NCBI RefSeq assembly: GCF_000715205.1
Contig: NZ_JOTP01000001.1
Coordinates: forward strand, 186,001-250,000
DNA from: Bacillus zhangzhouensis
GTDB lineage: Bacteria; Bacillota; Bacilli; Bacillales; Bacillaceae
Length of the DNA: 64,000 nt
Direction: 5' to 3'
Positions within the stretch are counted from its first letter, which is position 1. Each line of letters starts with the position of its first letter. A program made the translations under genes and the position numbers. Shown here in pieces: positions 55,306-64,000 of the stretch. The notes under the pieces were generated by a model that saw only the letters and a list, made by a program, of their open reading frames with translations, was not told where the DNA came from and made no database searches.

Positions 55306-55626
55306 GTGATCAGTTTACCAGTCGTTATCATTTCAGTTATTTTATTTTTCGTGTTATTTTTTGGCATTGGCTTTTTGCTGAATATGCTGCTAAGAATGTC
55401 ATGGATTATGGCAATTTTATATCCAATTGTATGCCTTTTTATTATCAATAATCAAAAGATGGTGACATATGTAAGAGAGCCAGGTATCGCTTTTTCAGGG
55501 ATAGGAGACCGCATCGTCTCACTTGCTGTGGCAGATATCATCATTTTATTAAGCGGCTTAATTGGTGCGATTGCATCAGGTTTTGTCATCAATGCACTTC
55601 GAAAAAGAGGATATCAAATGTTTTAA
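55306..55626 (+). CDS. yuiB: Membrane protein YuiB
   Basis: A 106-residue protein with three predicted helices (about 3-30, 32-48 and 72-98) and a cytoplasmic basic end. The GTG start has GGTGGAGATGAA directly before it. Conserved neighbour of yuiA and yuiC in Bacillus; function unknown. Confidence 0.78.
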   Translation: MISLPVVIISVILFFVLFFGIGFLLNMLLRMSWIMAILYPIVCLFIINNQKMVTYVREPGIAFSGIGDRIVSLAVADIIILLSGLIGAIASGFVINALRKRGYQMF

Positions 55627-55627
55627 C

Positions 55628-55660
55628 TCACTTGTTTACACGCAAGTGGGTTTTTTTGTT
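55628..55660 (+). terminator. Terminator after yuiB
   Basis: CACTTG / CAAGTG with an 8-base loop and a long T run. Confidence 0.75.
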
Positions 55661-55725
55661 TCTCCTTTGCATAGTTTCCATTTCGTTTGGAAACAAATAG
55701 ATGGGTAGAGGAGTGACAAATAGAG

Positions 55726-56370
55726 ATGAAAACATGGATGAAACGCTTGTTCATGGCAGCCCTTTTCGTGCTTGCATTGATGACAAGCTTTACGGGCATA
55801 TCTGGAGTAGAACCAAGTGATCTCGCTGCATGGGTGAAAGAGACCGATGCCGGCAAGCAAGTATCTTCTTTTTTTCAACAACAAAAAAGACAAACGATGG
55901 TGGTCAAAAGCGATGACTTGCGAGCTGCTTCTCTCGAAGAAGCGTTTAATTGGAATGAATATCCGAAGCAAAAGGTCGTTGCCACAGGCTATACAGCAGG
56001 TGTGGAATCAACAGGTAAAACAAAGGAACATCATGCATATGGCATTACATATTCAGGCGTCAAAGTGAAACGTGATTTATATTCAACAGTGGCAGCAGAC
56101 CCAGCTGTCTTTCCAATTGGAACCGTGCTGTTTATCCCAAACTATGGCTATGGTGTAGTCGCAGATACCGGTAAAGCCATTAAAGGTCATAAGCTTGATT
56201 TATACTATGAAACCGTTGACGATGTGTATAGAGAATGGGGTAAAAAAGTGCTGGATGTCTATATTATCAAAAAGGGCGAAGGGACTTTAACGGAAAAAGA
56301 GTTAAATCAGCTGAATGAAGCGGAATCGATGCAAGTTTTCCGTCAGCAGTTTCAAGCCAATAAAGAATGA
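55726..56370 (+). CDS. yuiC: 3D-domain protein YuiC
   Basis: A 214-residue exported protein with an N-terminal signal or anchor helix (about 7-24) and a C-terminal 3D domain (about 85-195) holding [48 protein letters not shown]. The three conserved aspartates of this fold (related to MltA and Sps1-type hydrolases) are present. B. subtilis YuiC is a stationary-phase survival-type muralytic enzyme. Confidence 0.85.
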   Translation: MKTWMKRLFMAALFVLALMTSFTGISGVEPSDLAAWVKETDAGKQVSSFFQQQKRQTMVVKSDDLRAASLEEAFNWNEYPKQKVVATGYTAGVESTGKTKEHHAYGITYSGVKVKRDLYSTVAADPAVFPIGTVLFIPNYGYGVVADTGKAIKGHKLDLYYETVDDVYREWGKKVLDVYIIKKGEGTLTEKELNQLNEAESMQVFRQQFQANKE

Positions 56371-56409
56371 AAAAGCTTTGGGCCATTTGAGGTCCAAAGC
56401 TTTTTCGTT
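56368..56409. terminator. Bidirectional terminator between yuiC and yuiD
   Basis: AAAAAGCTTTGG / CCAAAGCTTTTT with a loop of about 12 bases; the A and T flanks allow action both ways. Confidence 0.85.
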
Positions 56410-56410
56410 T

Positions 56411-56893
56411 TTACATGAAGTAATAATCTAAGAGGAGTGTCAGCAAGATTCCTGTTAAGCCACCGAAGAAGACTTCAATCGGCTTATGCCCAAGAAGCTC
56501 TTTCAATTTCTTTTGTTTCTCTTTTTCTTCCGCACTTGGGAAATTCTTTGCTTCGGCAACAAAATGGTTAAAATCTGTCACCAGTTTGTTGAGAACAGTG
56601 GCCTGTTCTCCTGCCTGTCTGCGAACACCTGTCGCATCAAACATCGTAATAATGGCAAAGATGGCGGAAATGGCAAAAATAGATGTTCCTAACCCGTGCT
56701 CTAAAGCCACTGCTGTTGAGAGAGCTGTTACGGCTGCGGAGTGTGAACTTGGCATTCCGCCTGTGCTTGTAATGAGCGACCAATCAAGTCGTCTAGAAAA
56801 AATAAATTGAATGGGTACTTTTACAAATTGTGCAAATAAGATGGCTGCAAGGCTGGCAAGCAGCGGGAAATTCGTCAGTACGCTCATGAACAA
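56411..56893 (-). CDS. yuiD: Divergent PAP2-family membrane protein YuiD
   Basis: A 160-residue DUF212 protein with four hydrophobic segments; STGGMPSSHSAAVTAL near 43-58 resembles the PSGH/SxxxH motifs of PAP2 phosphatases and FDATGVRRQAGEQA follows. The frame opens at TTG 56893, 7 bases after GAGAGG; an ATG two codons later is further from the site. Substrate unknown. Confidence 0.82.
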   Translation of the reverse strand: MFMSVLTNFPLLASLAAILFAQFVKVPIQFIFSRRLDWSLITSTGGMPSSHSAAVTALSTAVALEHGLGTSIFAISAIFAIITMFDATGVRRQAGEQATVLNKLVTDFNHFVAEAKNFPSAEEKEKQKKLKELLGHKPIEVFFGGLTGILLTLLLDYYFM

Positions 56894-57054
56894 GAAACAT
56901 CCTCTCTGTAAGAAAAAATATCGTGCGAAATGATTGACTGTTTACCCTAGTAAGATGAAAAAATAATAGCAGTAATAAATGTTGCCAAGTCCATGTTCAT
57001 TATAACATTAAAGAAAGTAGATGTGGAACGAGGAGAACATGGACAGGGCTGCTA

Positions 57055-57086
57055 GGAAGGGCACCACTTTTTCATGATGCCCTTCC
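57055..57086 (+). other. Hairpin in the pepA upstream region
   Basis: GGAAGGGCA / TGCCCTTCC, 9 bp, loop of 14, no T run. It overlaps a 12-codon frame (ATG 57038) that has GAGGAG just upstream. A TATAAT at 57158-57163 without a good -35 is the probable pepA promoter. Nothing else is seen from 56894 to 57212. Confidence 0.4.
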
Positions 57087-57212
57087 GCGTGTGAAAATAT
57101 AAATGTTCATGAAATGAAGACAGACTGGCAATGATCGTATAGGCACGCAAATTTTGATATAATAGAAGTTCAAATGTAAAAATGGAGTTCATTGAAGGAG
57201 CGTGTGATAAAT

Positions 57213-58703
57213 ATGTTTTTCTCGACAAATGAATTGCAACATAAAGATACACTGGCCATCGGACTTTTTCAAAAGAGCCAATTATCAGGAAAAGCAAAAG
57301 AAATGGATGAATTACTTGAAGGAAGAATCACCGAATTATTAAAAGAAGGTGATATTTCATCAAAAAGGAATCAGCTTTCGAAATTTTTCCCATCCCCTGA
57401 AACAGGCATCAAACGCATTTATTTTGTCGGGCTTGGGAAGGAATCAGATTACACGTTTGAAGAGGCAAAAGAAGCCTTTGCGCATTTATTTAAAAAGCTT
57501 CATCAAGATAAAAAGCAAGCGGTTTCGATCTTGCTGGATACGTTTATAGGAAAGGATCTGTCTGCTCATGATGCAGCCCATGCCCTTTCTGAAAGCTGCC
57601 TCTTAGCTACATATGAATTACAAGATTTTAAACATAAAACGAATGAACCGGATCGATTTATCGAATTTGTTTATGCAACGACGGATCATGACACCGTTGA
57701 AATTCAGGCTAGTCTGAAAGTGGGCGAAGTCTACGGACAATCGGTCAATTCGGCTCGTACACTTGTGAATATGCCGCCGAACATGCTCACGTCCTCTGAC
57801 CTTGCTTCCTATGCGGCAGAGCTTGCTTACAAGTACGAATTTGAGATTGAAATCTTAGATAAAGAACAAATGGAAGAGCTCGGGATGGGCGGTATTTTAG
57901 CCGTCAATAGAGGCTCAACAGAACCACCAAAGCTCATTGTGTTGAAATATCAAGGCAAGGAAGAATGGACAGATGTCATCGGCCTTGTCGGTAAAGGCAT
58001 CACGTATGATACAGGTGGATATTCATTAAAGCCAAGAGCAAGTATGGTGGGGATGAAAACAGATATGGGCGGCTCAGCCTCTGTTTTAGGCGCGATGGAA
58101 ATCATCGGCGAGCTTCGCCCAGAGCAAAATGTGATTGCTGTCATTGCCTCAACAGATAATATGATCTCGGCAGACGCAATGAAGCCGGATGATGTGATTG
58201 TATCACTGAGCGGTAAAACAATCGAAGTGCTCAATACGGATGCAGAAGGACGTCTTGTTTTAGCAGACGGTGTGACATATGCGAAGCAGCACGGTGCCTC
58301 TGTTCTTGTAGACGTTGCAACATTAACAGGCGGGGTCATTGTGGCGCTTGGAAATGAGACAACAGGTGTCATGACCAATAACGATGAACTGTACGCCCAG
58401 TTTAAAGAAGCATCAGAAGAATGCGGTGAAATGATTTGGCAGCTGCCGATCACTGAAAAAGATAAAAAACGAGTACGAAACAGCAAAATGGCTGATCTCA
58501 ATAACTCTCCAGGTCGAGATGGTCATGCGATCATGGCAGGTGCTTTCATTGGTGAATTCGCTGAGGACACCCCTTGGGTTCACTTAGATATTGCAGGTAC
58601 AGCGACAACAGAAAAACCTTCATGCTTTGGACCAACAGGGGCAACAGGCGTGATGGTGAGATCATTGGCGACATTTGTGGAACGATTCGAAGCAAAGAAA
58701 TAA
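57213..58703 (+). CDS. pepA: Leucyl aminopeptidase PepA (YuiE), M17 family
   Basis: A cytosolic two-metal aminopeptidase of 496 residues. The C-terminal catalytic domain has [30 protein letters not shown] and the family signature [12 protein letters not shown], which hold the metal-binding K, D and E residues. The ATG at 57213 matches the B. subtilis N-terminus (MFF...); AAGGAG is about 12 bases upstream, and a GTG in between is less likely. Confidence 0.93.
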   Translation: MFFSTNELQHKDTLAIGLFQKSQLSGKAKEMDELLEGRITELLKEGDISSKRNQLSKFFPSPETGIKRIYFVGLGKESDYTFEEAKEAFAHLFKKLHQDKKQAVSILLDTFIGKDLSAHDAAHALSESCLLATYELQDFKHKTNEPDRFIEFVYATTDHDTVEIQASLKVGEVYGQSVNSARTLVNMPPNMLTSSDLASYAAELAYKYEFEIEILDKEQMEELGMGGILAVNRGSTEPPKLIVLKYQGKEEWTDVIGLVGKGITYDTGGYSLKPRASMVGMKTDMGGSASVLGAMEIIGELRPEQNVIAVIASTDNMISADAMKPDDVIVSLSGKTIEVLNTDAEGRLVLADGVTYAKQHGASVLVDVATLTGGVIVALGNETTGVMTNNDELYAQFKEASEECGEMIWQLPITEKDKKRVRNSKMADLNNSPGRDGHAIMAGAFIGEFAEDTPWVHLDIAGTATTEKPSCFGPTGATGVMVRSLATFVERFEAKK

Positions 58704-58705
58704 AG

Positions 58706-58738
58706 GTTAGGGCTCTGCCAGCTGGCGGGGCTTTTTTT
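58706..58738 (+). terminator. Terminator after pepA
   Basis: A GGCTCTGCCAGC-type stem pairing with GCTGGCGGGGCT, then seven T. Confidence 0.8.
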
Positions 58739-58844
58739 ATGTAATACATACGCCATTTGACGAAGTATTTTTTCTGTGGTAACATACGTTGGTACTTTAA
58801 TTATCTACTACATTAGTAAACTAAAGGATTTCGGGGGTTTCACC

Positions 58845-60173
58845 ATGAATGCAGTTGTTTTAGCGGTTGTTTTAATGTTGATATTAAGCTTACTGCGAGT
58901 CAATGTGGTTATTGCGCTGGCACTTGGCGCTTTAGCGGGTGGGCTTGCAGGTGGATTAGGTCTTGGAGGAACAGTTGAAGCCTTTACTGACGGGCTCGGT
59001 GGAAATGCGACAGTTGCGATTAGTTATGCGCTTTTAGGGGCCTTTGCTGCGGCGCTGACGAAAACGGGTCTTCCAGATGCCATGGTTGAAGGAGCAGTGA
59101 AGCTTCTAGGAAAAGAAGGAGACTCAAGAAGAAAAACATTATCAAAAGTGCTCATCATTCTTGTCATTTTGATCGTATCCTGTTTTTCACAAAACGTCGT
59201 TCCTGTTCACATTGCCTTTATTCCGGTCTTAATCCCGCCATTATTAAAGGTGTTTAACGAGCTTCAAATTGACCGCAGACTGCTAGCATGTGTCATGACC
59301 TTCGGACTCACTGCACCATATATTTTACTTCCAGTCGGTTTTGGACAGATTTTCCATGGAATGCTCCGTGACAATATGAAGGATGCAGGTCTAGCTGTGA
59401 ATTTAGCAGATATTCCATATGCAATGCTGATCCCTGTTGGGGGTATGGTGCTAGGATTGATCGTCTCTCTTTTCGTGTATCGTAAGCCAAAAATATATGT
59501 GGATCGCGATATTACAGATGTAGAGAAATCAGCGTATACGAAAAAAAGTCTATTCTTTGCTGGTCTTGCCATCCTCGTGTCATTGATTGTCCAGCTTTAT
59601 CTGTCTCAAAGCCTTGGCGTGGAAGGTATGATCTTCGGTGCACTTGCAGGACTGCTTGTCTTGTTTGTGACCGGAATGATGAAACGCGATGAAGCAGATC
59701 AACTGATTACATCTGGAATGAACATGATGGCATTTATCGGTTTTGTCATGCTTGTTGCGGCTGGATTTGCCAACGTTTTAACCAAAACAGGAGACATTGA
59801 AACGCTTGTTAAAGCATCTTCACAATTTATCGGCAACAGCCAGAGCCTTGCGGCCATTTTAATGCTGCTTGTGGGTCTGCTTGTGACAATGGGGATCGGA
59901 TCATCATTTGCAACGATTCCGATTATTACGACCATCTTTGTTCCACTTTGTTTACACCTAGGGTTTAGTCCAATGGCGACCATTGCAATTATTGGTTCAG
60001 CTGCGGCTGTTGGGGATGCAGGTTCTCCAGCAAGTGACAGTACGCTTGGACCGACATCTGGTTTAAATATGGATGGACAGCATCACCACATTTGGGGTAC
60101 ATGTGTCCCGACTTTTATCTATTATAATATCCCGCTTGTTCTGTTCGGCTGGCTTGCGGCGATTATCCTGTAA
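58845..60173 (+). CDS. yuiF: Na+/H+ antiporter-family membrane protein YuiF
   Basis: A 442-residue protein with about eleven helices. The segment GSAAAVGDAGSPASDSTLGPTSGLNMDGQHHH near 390-420 and CFSQNVVPVHIAFIPVLIPPLL near 130 are typical of NhaC-like / YuiF transporters. GGGGG is 7 bases before the ATG at 58845; a longer open frame upstream lacks a site. It may exchange Na+ or an organic solute for protons; the substrate is unproven. Confidence 0.85.
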   Translation: MNAVVLAVVLMLILSLLRVNVVIALALGALAGGLAGGLGLGGTVEAFTDGLGGNATVAISYALLGAFAAALTKTGLPDAMVEGAVKLLGKEGDSRRKTLSKVLIILVILIVSCFSQNVVPVHIAFIPVLIPPLLKVFNELQIDRRLLACVMTFGLTAPYILLPVGFGQIFHGMLRDNMKDAGLAVNLADIPYAMLIPVGGMVLGLIVSLFVYRKPKIYVDRDITDVEKSAYTKKSLFFAGLAILVSLIVQLYLSQSLGVEGMIFGALAGLLVLFVTGMMKRDEADQLITSGMNMMAFIGFVMLVAAGFANVLTKTGDIETLVKASSQFIGNSQSLAAILMLLVGLLVTMGIGSSFATIPIITTIFVPLCLHLGFSPMATIAIIGSAAAVGDAGSPASDSTLGPTSGLNMDGQHHHIWGTCVPTFIYYNIPLVLFGWLAAIIL

Positions 60174-60176
60174 GAT

Positions 60177-60222
60177 GAAAAGCTTGTAGAGAAAACGATG
60201 TTTTTTTCTATAAGCTTTTTTG
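60177..60222 (+). terminator. Terminator after yuiF
   Basis: AAAAGCTTGTAGA / TTTCTATAAGCTTTT with a loop of about 14 bases, then T. Confidence 0.7.
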
Positions 60223-60318
60223 TTTTGTGCTGTTTCTCTCTATTTATCAGATGTCTGTGAAGCAATCTGATTTTCCGCTGTTCGAATGTCAATAAAAAAT
60301 AGGACAAAAGTAAAACTA

Positions 60319-60358
60319 AAAGGCATGAGTCCGATACAATATCGAACCCATGCCTCGA
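60319..60358. other. Hairpin and possible IS-end remnant between yuiF and bioY
   Basis: AGGCATG...CGATA / TATCG...CATGCCT forms a strong hairpin at 60319-60358. Next to it (about 60376-60400), TGTCTAAGTTTAGGGGGTCA looks like the terminal repeat of an IS3-type element, but no transposase is present. The interval 60174-60506 holds no gene. Confidence 0.35.
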
Positions 60359-60506
60359 AAGCTGTCTCATAAAAAACCCGTGTCTAAGTTTAGGGGGTCA
60401 CTTCAAACCAAGACAGGCTCTTTTTCTTTGATTAAATAAATATAAGAAACAAATTCAGCTTTCTACAATCGTACGTTCCTCGATAATGAGGAATCTTTTT
60501 TCATAT

Positions 60507-61103
60507 TTATGACGCAGCTTGTTGTTTTCGAAAGGATGTGGCTTTTGAAACAGAGCGATAAATTTTAGGTGCCAGCATCGCAAGTAAAATGGTAAAAGCG
60601 TAATCTTTCACCATAAACCAGATCATAAAGAACCACGTGGTTTGATAGGAAATCGGTGCATTCAGCCACACATTTAACGCGAGGTACGTATAAGTCGTCC
60701 CGATCACATATATCACGGTCGTTCCAGCAATGGCTGCAAGCAAAAAATGGCCAAAGCCAGGGTGTTTTCTTTTCTCTAAAATGAATCCAGCTAGCCAGGC
60801 AGCAGGAATATACGATAATACAAAACCACTGCTTTTGCCTAAAATGACCCCAAAGCCCGCTGAGAACTGTGCGAATACAGGTGCACCAGCAATTCCGACC
60901 AAGGTATAGACAATCATAGCCAATGCGCCAAGCCGTCTGCCGAGCAAAAGACCAGCAAGTATACAAAAAAATGGCTGCATTGTGAGTGGAATTCCGCCGA
61001 CCTGCAAAAACGGCACAATGGATGTGATATTGGCTCCAATAGCCATCAGTGCAGCAAACATTCCGACTAGCACAAAATCAGCGGTTCTTGTTTTCTTTTG
61101 CAT
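60507..61103 (-). CDS. bioY: Biotin transporter BioY
   Basis: BioY is the substrate-binding membrane subunit of an ECF-type biotin importer. The 198 residues form six helices, with VGGIPLTMQPFFCILAGLLLG near 35-55 and GRRLGALAMIVYTLVGIAGAPVF following, both conserved in the family. The ATG at 61103 follows AGGGGG by about 7 bases; an ATG six codons before has no site. A BirA-type operator lies 53 bases upstream. No ECF ATPase gene is in the window. Confidence 0.9.
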   Translation of the reverse strand: MQKKTRTADFVLVGMFAALMAIGANITSIVPFLQVGGIPLTMQPFFCILAGLLLGRRLGALAMIVYTLVGIAGAPVFAQFSAGFGVILGKSSGFVLSYIPAAWLAGFILEKRKHPGFGHFLLAAIAGTTVIYVIGTTYTYLALNVWLNAPISYQTTWFFMIWFMVKDYAFTILLAMLAPKIYRSVSKATSFRKQQAAS

Positions 61104-61155
61104 GATGTTTCCCCCTGTCATATCTGTACAAATAGATTAAGGGGAAGAGGAGTAT

Positions 61156-61186
61156 TTGTCAACCTGTTTTCGTTTCTGGTTAACAA
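61156..61186 (-). promoter_or_regulatory. BirA (biotin repressor) operator of bioY
   Basis: TTGTCAACC-N13-GGTTAACAA is a near-perfect palindrome matching the Bacillus BirA box (TTGTTAAC-N15-GTTAACAA). It should repress bioY when biotin is plentiful. Confidence 0.8.
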
Positions 61187-61213
61187 TAAAACCCGCCCAT
61201 CAAAAGGGCGGGT
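61186..61213 (-). terminator. Terminator after ald
   Basis: ACCCGCCC / GGGCGGGT with a 7-base loop, reading TTTTATTG on the minus strand. The T tract touches the BirA operator. Confidence 0.8.
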
Positions 61214-61218
61214 CTGTA

Positions 61219-62355
61219 TTAAGCTTCTGTCATAGAAGAGGCATCGATCGCTTGATGAACAGGCACGTAATCATAGCCGAGATCACGAGCGACAGCTTCA
61301 TACGTGATATGTCCGTTCATCACATTGACACCTTCTGCAATGGCACTGTTTTCTTGAATGGCTTTTGCAGCGCCTTTATTAGCAATTTGCAGTGCATATG
61401 GAACGGTGACATTCGTTAAAGCCACAGTCGATGTCCGTGGAACTGCTCCAGGCATATTGGCGACTGCATAATGTAAAATACCGTGTTTTTCATAAGTAGG
61501 CTGATCATGTGTTGTGATATGATCTATTGTTTCGACAATGCCGCCTTGGTCAATCGCTACGTCTACTATGACGGAACCAGGCTTCATTTGCTTCACCATT
61601 TCTTCTGTCACAAGCGTCGGTGCTTTGGCACCTGGGATCAGAACGGCACAAATGAGAAGGTCTGCCTCACTGACTGAATCTGCAATGTTGACAGGATTGG
61701 ACATTAACGTTTTCATTTGATGACCAAACTGATCGTCCAGCTGACGTAATCGTTCCGCGTTTACATCAATGAGTGTCACATCTGCACCAAGTCCGATGGC
61801 CATTTTTGCTGCATTTGTTCCAACAACACCACCGCCTATAATGGTGACCTTCCCTCTTGATACCCCTGGCACGCCTGCGAGCAAAATACCTTTCCCGCCT
61901 TTTGGCTTTTCTAAAAATTGTGCACCGATTTGAGCGGCCATTCTACCTGCCACTTCAGACATAGGGGTTAACAGGGGAAGTGATTTTCCGTCCGTTACCG
62001 TTTCATAAGCAATGGCTGTCACACCTTTTTGTTTCAATGCTTCAGCCAAGGAGGGCTCTGCGGCAAGATGCAGGTACGTAAATAAGATGAGTCCTTCTCT
62101 GAAATATGGATATTCCTCAGGTAATGGTTCTTTTACCTTCATAATCATATCAGAAGATGCCCACACATCTTTCGCTTGATCAAGAATCTCTGCACCAACA
62201 GATACATAATCGTCATCAGTGAATCCGCTTCCAGAACCAGCGTTTGTTTCAATTAAAATCTGGTGTCCAGCTGAAAGCAATTGAGAAGCTGCTCCTGGTG
62301 TTAATGCCACTCGGTTTTCATTGTTCTTAATTTCTTTCGGAATGCCGATGATCAT
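61219..62355 (-). CDS. ald: Alanine dehydrogenase Ald
   Basis: Ald interconverts L-alanine and pyruvate with NAD+, used to grow on alanine and during sporulation. The 378 residues include [21 protein letters not shown] at the start (given in part), the catalytic lysine in MKVKEPLP near 73-76, the histidine in YLHLAAE near 96 and NAD-binding [13 protein letters not shown] near 175. GGAGG lies before the ATG. Its regulator AdeR is the next gene upstream on the same strand. Confidence 0.96.
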   Translation of the reverse strand: MIIGIPKEIKNNENRVALTPGAASQLLSAGHQILIETNAGSGSGFTDDDYVSVGAEILDQAKDVWASSDMIMKVKEPLPEEYPYFREGLILFTYLHLAAEPSLAEALKQKGVTAIAYETVTDGKSLPLLTPMSEVAGRMAAQIGAQFLEKPKGGKGILLAGVPGVSRGKVTIIGGGVVGTNAAKMAIGLGADVTLIDVNAERLRQLDDQFGHQMKTLMSNPVNIADSVSEADLLICAVLIPGAKAPTLVTEEMVKQMKPGSVIVDVAIDQGGIVETIDHITTHDQPTYEKHGILHYAVANMPGAVPRTSTVALTNVTVPYALQIANKGAAKAIQENSAIAEGVNVMNGHITYEAVARDLGYDYVPVHQAIDASSMTEA

Positions 62356-62447
62356 GTTTATTCCTCCTATGCTTATCTATTGATATTGTATGTCTAGTGT
62401 ATCCTGAAAGTTTAGAAAATTCTTCGGTTGAAATAAAAAATAAAAAA

Positions 62448-62483
62448 ACGCCTCTTTGTGAAATTTCACAAACGGACGTTTTT
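62448..62483 (-). terminator. Terminator of adeR overlapping its 3' end
   Basis: A long imperfect hairpin centred on TTTGTGAAATTTCACAAA, with outer AACG / CGTT and T-rich ends. The arm on the gene side includes the last adeR codons and stop. Confidence 0.75.
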
Positions 62484-63695
62484 TAGCTTCATATCAAGAT
62501 AAATGGTCATTTTCTCATTCATGTTTTTTAAATCAATTTCTGCAATGTCTGTAATCCGCTTTAGTCTGTAATTCAATGTGTTGATATGAATGTTTAATTG
62601 CTTTGCGGCGATATTGGCATTGCTGTCACAATCAATAAACCGTTCAAGGGTTTCGACTAGGTTGGAATGATGCCTTAGGTCGTAATCCTCTAGCTTCGAT
62701 AAAGAGTAACTGGAGTAAGACGAGCCCTTTCGCTTTTCAGCAAGCACATCTAAATATTGATAGATGCCGAGTTCAGAAAAACTGTTTAAACGTTCCGTTT
62801 CAACAGGAAAGCGTTCTTTTGTTTTTAATACAGCCAGTGCTTCTTTATAGGATGGCTGAATCTGAGAGATATGATCGTAAATTCCGCCAATGGCCGCCTG
62901 AACGTGATGGATATGATAGCGGTCAGACAGCTGCTTTAGCATGCCGCTTGTGAATTGTTTAATATCTTGCAGCGGATGCTCTGTTTTTGGCGAGACAAGA
63001 ATAATGAATTCGTGAAAATCAACAGTCGTTAATAGTACCTGCACTTGCTGCGTGGTTTCAAGCAGATAGGACAGCTTTTTTTCCGTCTCCTCTGTGAGTT
63101 CGTCACGAAGGCGAAAGATGATAATGGCGTACGTGTCTGGACATCTCATGCCAAGTCTCAAAAATAGGTCAAGCATCTCATCCTTTTCATGAATATGGCC
63201 TGTGAGCATCTTCCAAAAAAGCTCCTGATTGCGTACTTCTGTTTTCGTTTTTCGAATTTGTAAATTGAGTAATTTGTTTTTAACGGCGTTTGCTGCCATT
63301 TTGAGAAGGTCCATTTCTTCTTCTGAAAAAGGCTGCGTGGATTCAATGGCCCAGATAAATCCGAGCACCTCTTTGTCTTTCCATATCGAAATAGCGACCC
63401 TGCTAGATAAACCCACTTCTGCAATTTGAGGTACACGAAGCGGTTCATCTGTTTTAAGGAGTGTAGGAATGATGCCGTCCTTCCAAAGCCGATTAATGAC
63501 TTTTTCCGGTACACGGCGGGAGATAATGGTTGAAGTTCTGGCGGGATCAGTGAAATCATTGTGTGTGCTATATGCCAATAATCGATGATGAGTATCTTCT
63601 ATAGTAATAGGGCAATTGAGCACATCACTAATTTGGTCTGCCACATCCTCTAAACGATCAAGACTATACTTAAACGGATCTGTCTTTTTTGTCAT
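62466..63695 (-). CDS. adeR: PucR-family activator of ald, AdeR
   Basis: A 409-residue regulator with an N-terminal sensor part of GAF-like character (about 15-145), a GGDEF-like CdaR region in the middle, and the C-terminal PucR helix-turn-helix NANIAAKQLNIHINTLNYRLKRI (about 370-392, in parts). B. subtilis AdeR (YukF) is required for alanine induction of ald. Its neighbouring position fits this role. Confidence 0.88.
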   Translation of the reverse strand: MTKKTDPFKYSLDRLEDVADQISDVLNCPITIEDTHHRLLAYSTHNDFTDPARTSTIISRRVPEKVINRLWKDGIIPTLLKTDEPLRVPQIAEVGLSSRVAISIWKDKEVLGFIWAIESTQPFSEEEMDLLKMAANAVKNKLLNLQIRKTKTEVRNQELFWKMLTGHIHEKDEMLDLFLRLGMRCPDTYAIIIFRLRDELTEETEKKLSYLLETTQQVQVLLTTVDFHEFIILVSPKTEHPLQDIKQFTSGMLKQLSDRYHIHHVQAAIGGIYDHISQIQPSYKEALAVLKTKERFPVETERLNSFSELGIYQYLDVLAEKRKGSSYSSYSLSKLEDYDLRHHSNLVETLERFIDCDSNANIAAKQLNIHINTLNYRLKRITDIAEIDLKNMNEKMTIYLDMKLKNVRL

Positions 63696-64000
63696 AAAAA
63701 CCCCTGCTTTTTCGAATATTTCACGTACTTACATTATGAAGAGAATGAGGTACGTAAATCAATAAAAAAATGCCATAAACTTAAAAAAACAGAAAGCGAT
63801 AGATCTGAGTGATTTGGTCATAAATGGATACTAAAAAGAAATAGTACAATAATAATGTAGTGAAAAATCAATAGGTGAAAAGATTCATTGGGGCGCGTGC
63901 GTACTTATTAAGAATATATGACCAAAAAAATGTTAAATACTAGATAAAAAGCGAAAAAACAGTAATTCCATAGACTCATTTTGTAAAATAAAAACAGATT
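63696..64000 (+). promoter_or_regulatory. Noncoding end of window, probable leader of the yuk (type VII secretion) operon
   Basis: No open frame of note is present. The stretch is very AT-rich. An inverted pair CACGTACTTACAT / GAGGTACGTAAAT lies at about 63722-63760 near the adeR start. In B. subtilis the gene after adeR is yukE, so this is likely its upstream region; that is inference from synteny only. Confidence 0.35.

Overview
The window is a stretch of chromosome from a low-GC Gram-positive bacterium of the genus Bacillus, most likely the B. pumilus / safensis / altitudinis group. Most of the gene order matches the B. subtilis 'yur-yun-yut-yui' arm: metQ-yurZ-sufCDSUB, then yunF-yunD-yunC-yunB-lytH, lipA, yutC-yutH, hom-thrC-thrB, yuxL, yutI-yuzD, yutJ-yuzB, dapF-sufA, yumC-yumB, yuiA-yuiF, bioY, ald-adeR. 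Several accessory genes and a repeat family look strain- or group-specific. Gene names rest on remembered homologues, since no database was searched.

Layout. 1-1.5 kb: 3' part of the methionine-binding lipoprotein gene, a CMD-family gene and a small unknown gene. 1.7-6.9 kb: the sufCDSUB iron-sulfur assembly operon. 6.9-12.5 kb: an AT-rich island inserted exactly at the 3' end of sufB. It carries an Eco57I-like restriction-modification pair and a small divergent gene, it has no integrase, and a duplicated sufB tail marks its right edge. 12.6-16.5 kb: yrkO and the yrkP-yrkQ-yrkR two-component cluster. 16.7-18.8 kb: a PadR/glyoxalase pair, a decayed gene and a small secreted protein. 18.9-22.9 kb: a Fur-box-controlled siderophore uptake operon ending in a ferric-siderophore reductase. 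22.9-30.2 kb: extracellular nuclease Bsn, purine-catabolic transaminase PucG, an MFS efflux pump, a secreted NPP1/NLP necrosis-type protein, and a bicupin oxalate decarboxylase behind a CdaR/PucR-type regulator. 30.4-44.7 kb: yun/yut housekeeping and sporulation genes, lipoyl synthase and the threonine operon. 45-64 kb: a prolyl-oligopeptidase-type peptidase, small thiol/Fe-S proteins, NADH dehydrogenases, dapF, ferredoxin-NADP reductase, PepA, a Na+/H+ antiporter, a biotin transporter, and alanine dehydrogenase with its activator. The last 300 bases are noncoding and, by synteny, probably lead into the yuk type VII secretion operon.

Shared themes. Iron and Fe-S biology recurs: SufCDSUB, SufA, a NifU-like YutI, the Fe-S enzyme LipA, siderophore uptake and reduction, and YumC. 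Fur-like boxes lie before yfiY (strong) and before sufC and yumC (weaker). Sporulation and cell-wall genes (yunB, lytH, yutC, yutH, yuiC, dapF) form a second theme. The amino-acid genes are hom-thrC-thrB, dapF and ald.

Most notable observations: (1) the integrase-less R-M island at sufB with att-like ends and arm-type repeats; (2) a family of about 120-bp repeats (three copies), two of which sit between near-identical copies of the upstream gene's terminator hairpin; (3) a small WYL-like gene with two LexA-type boxes in its promoter; (4) an NLP toxin-like gene; (5) an oxalate decarboxylase homologue with an altered active-site lid; (6) a small gene that seems to begin at ATT.
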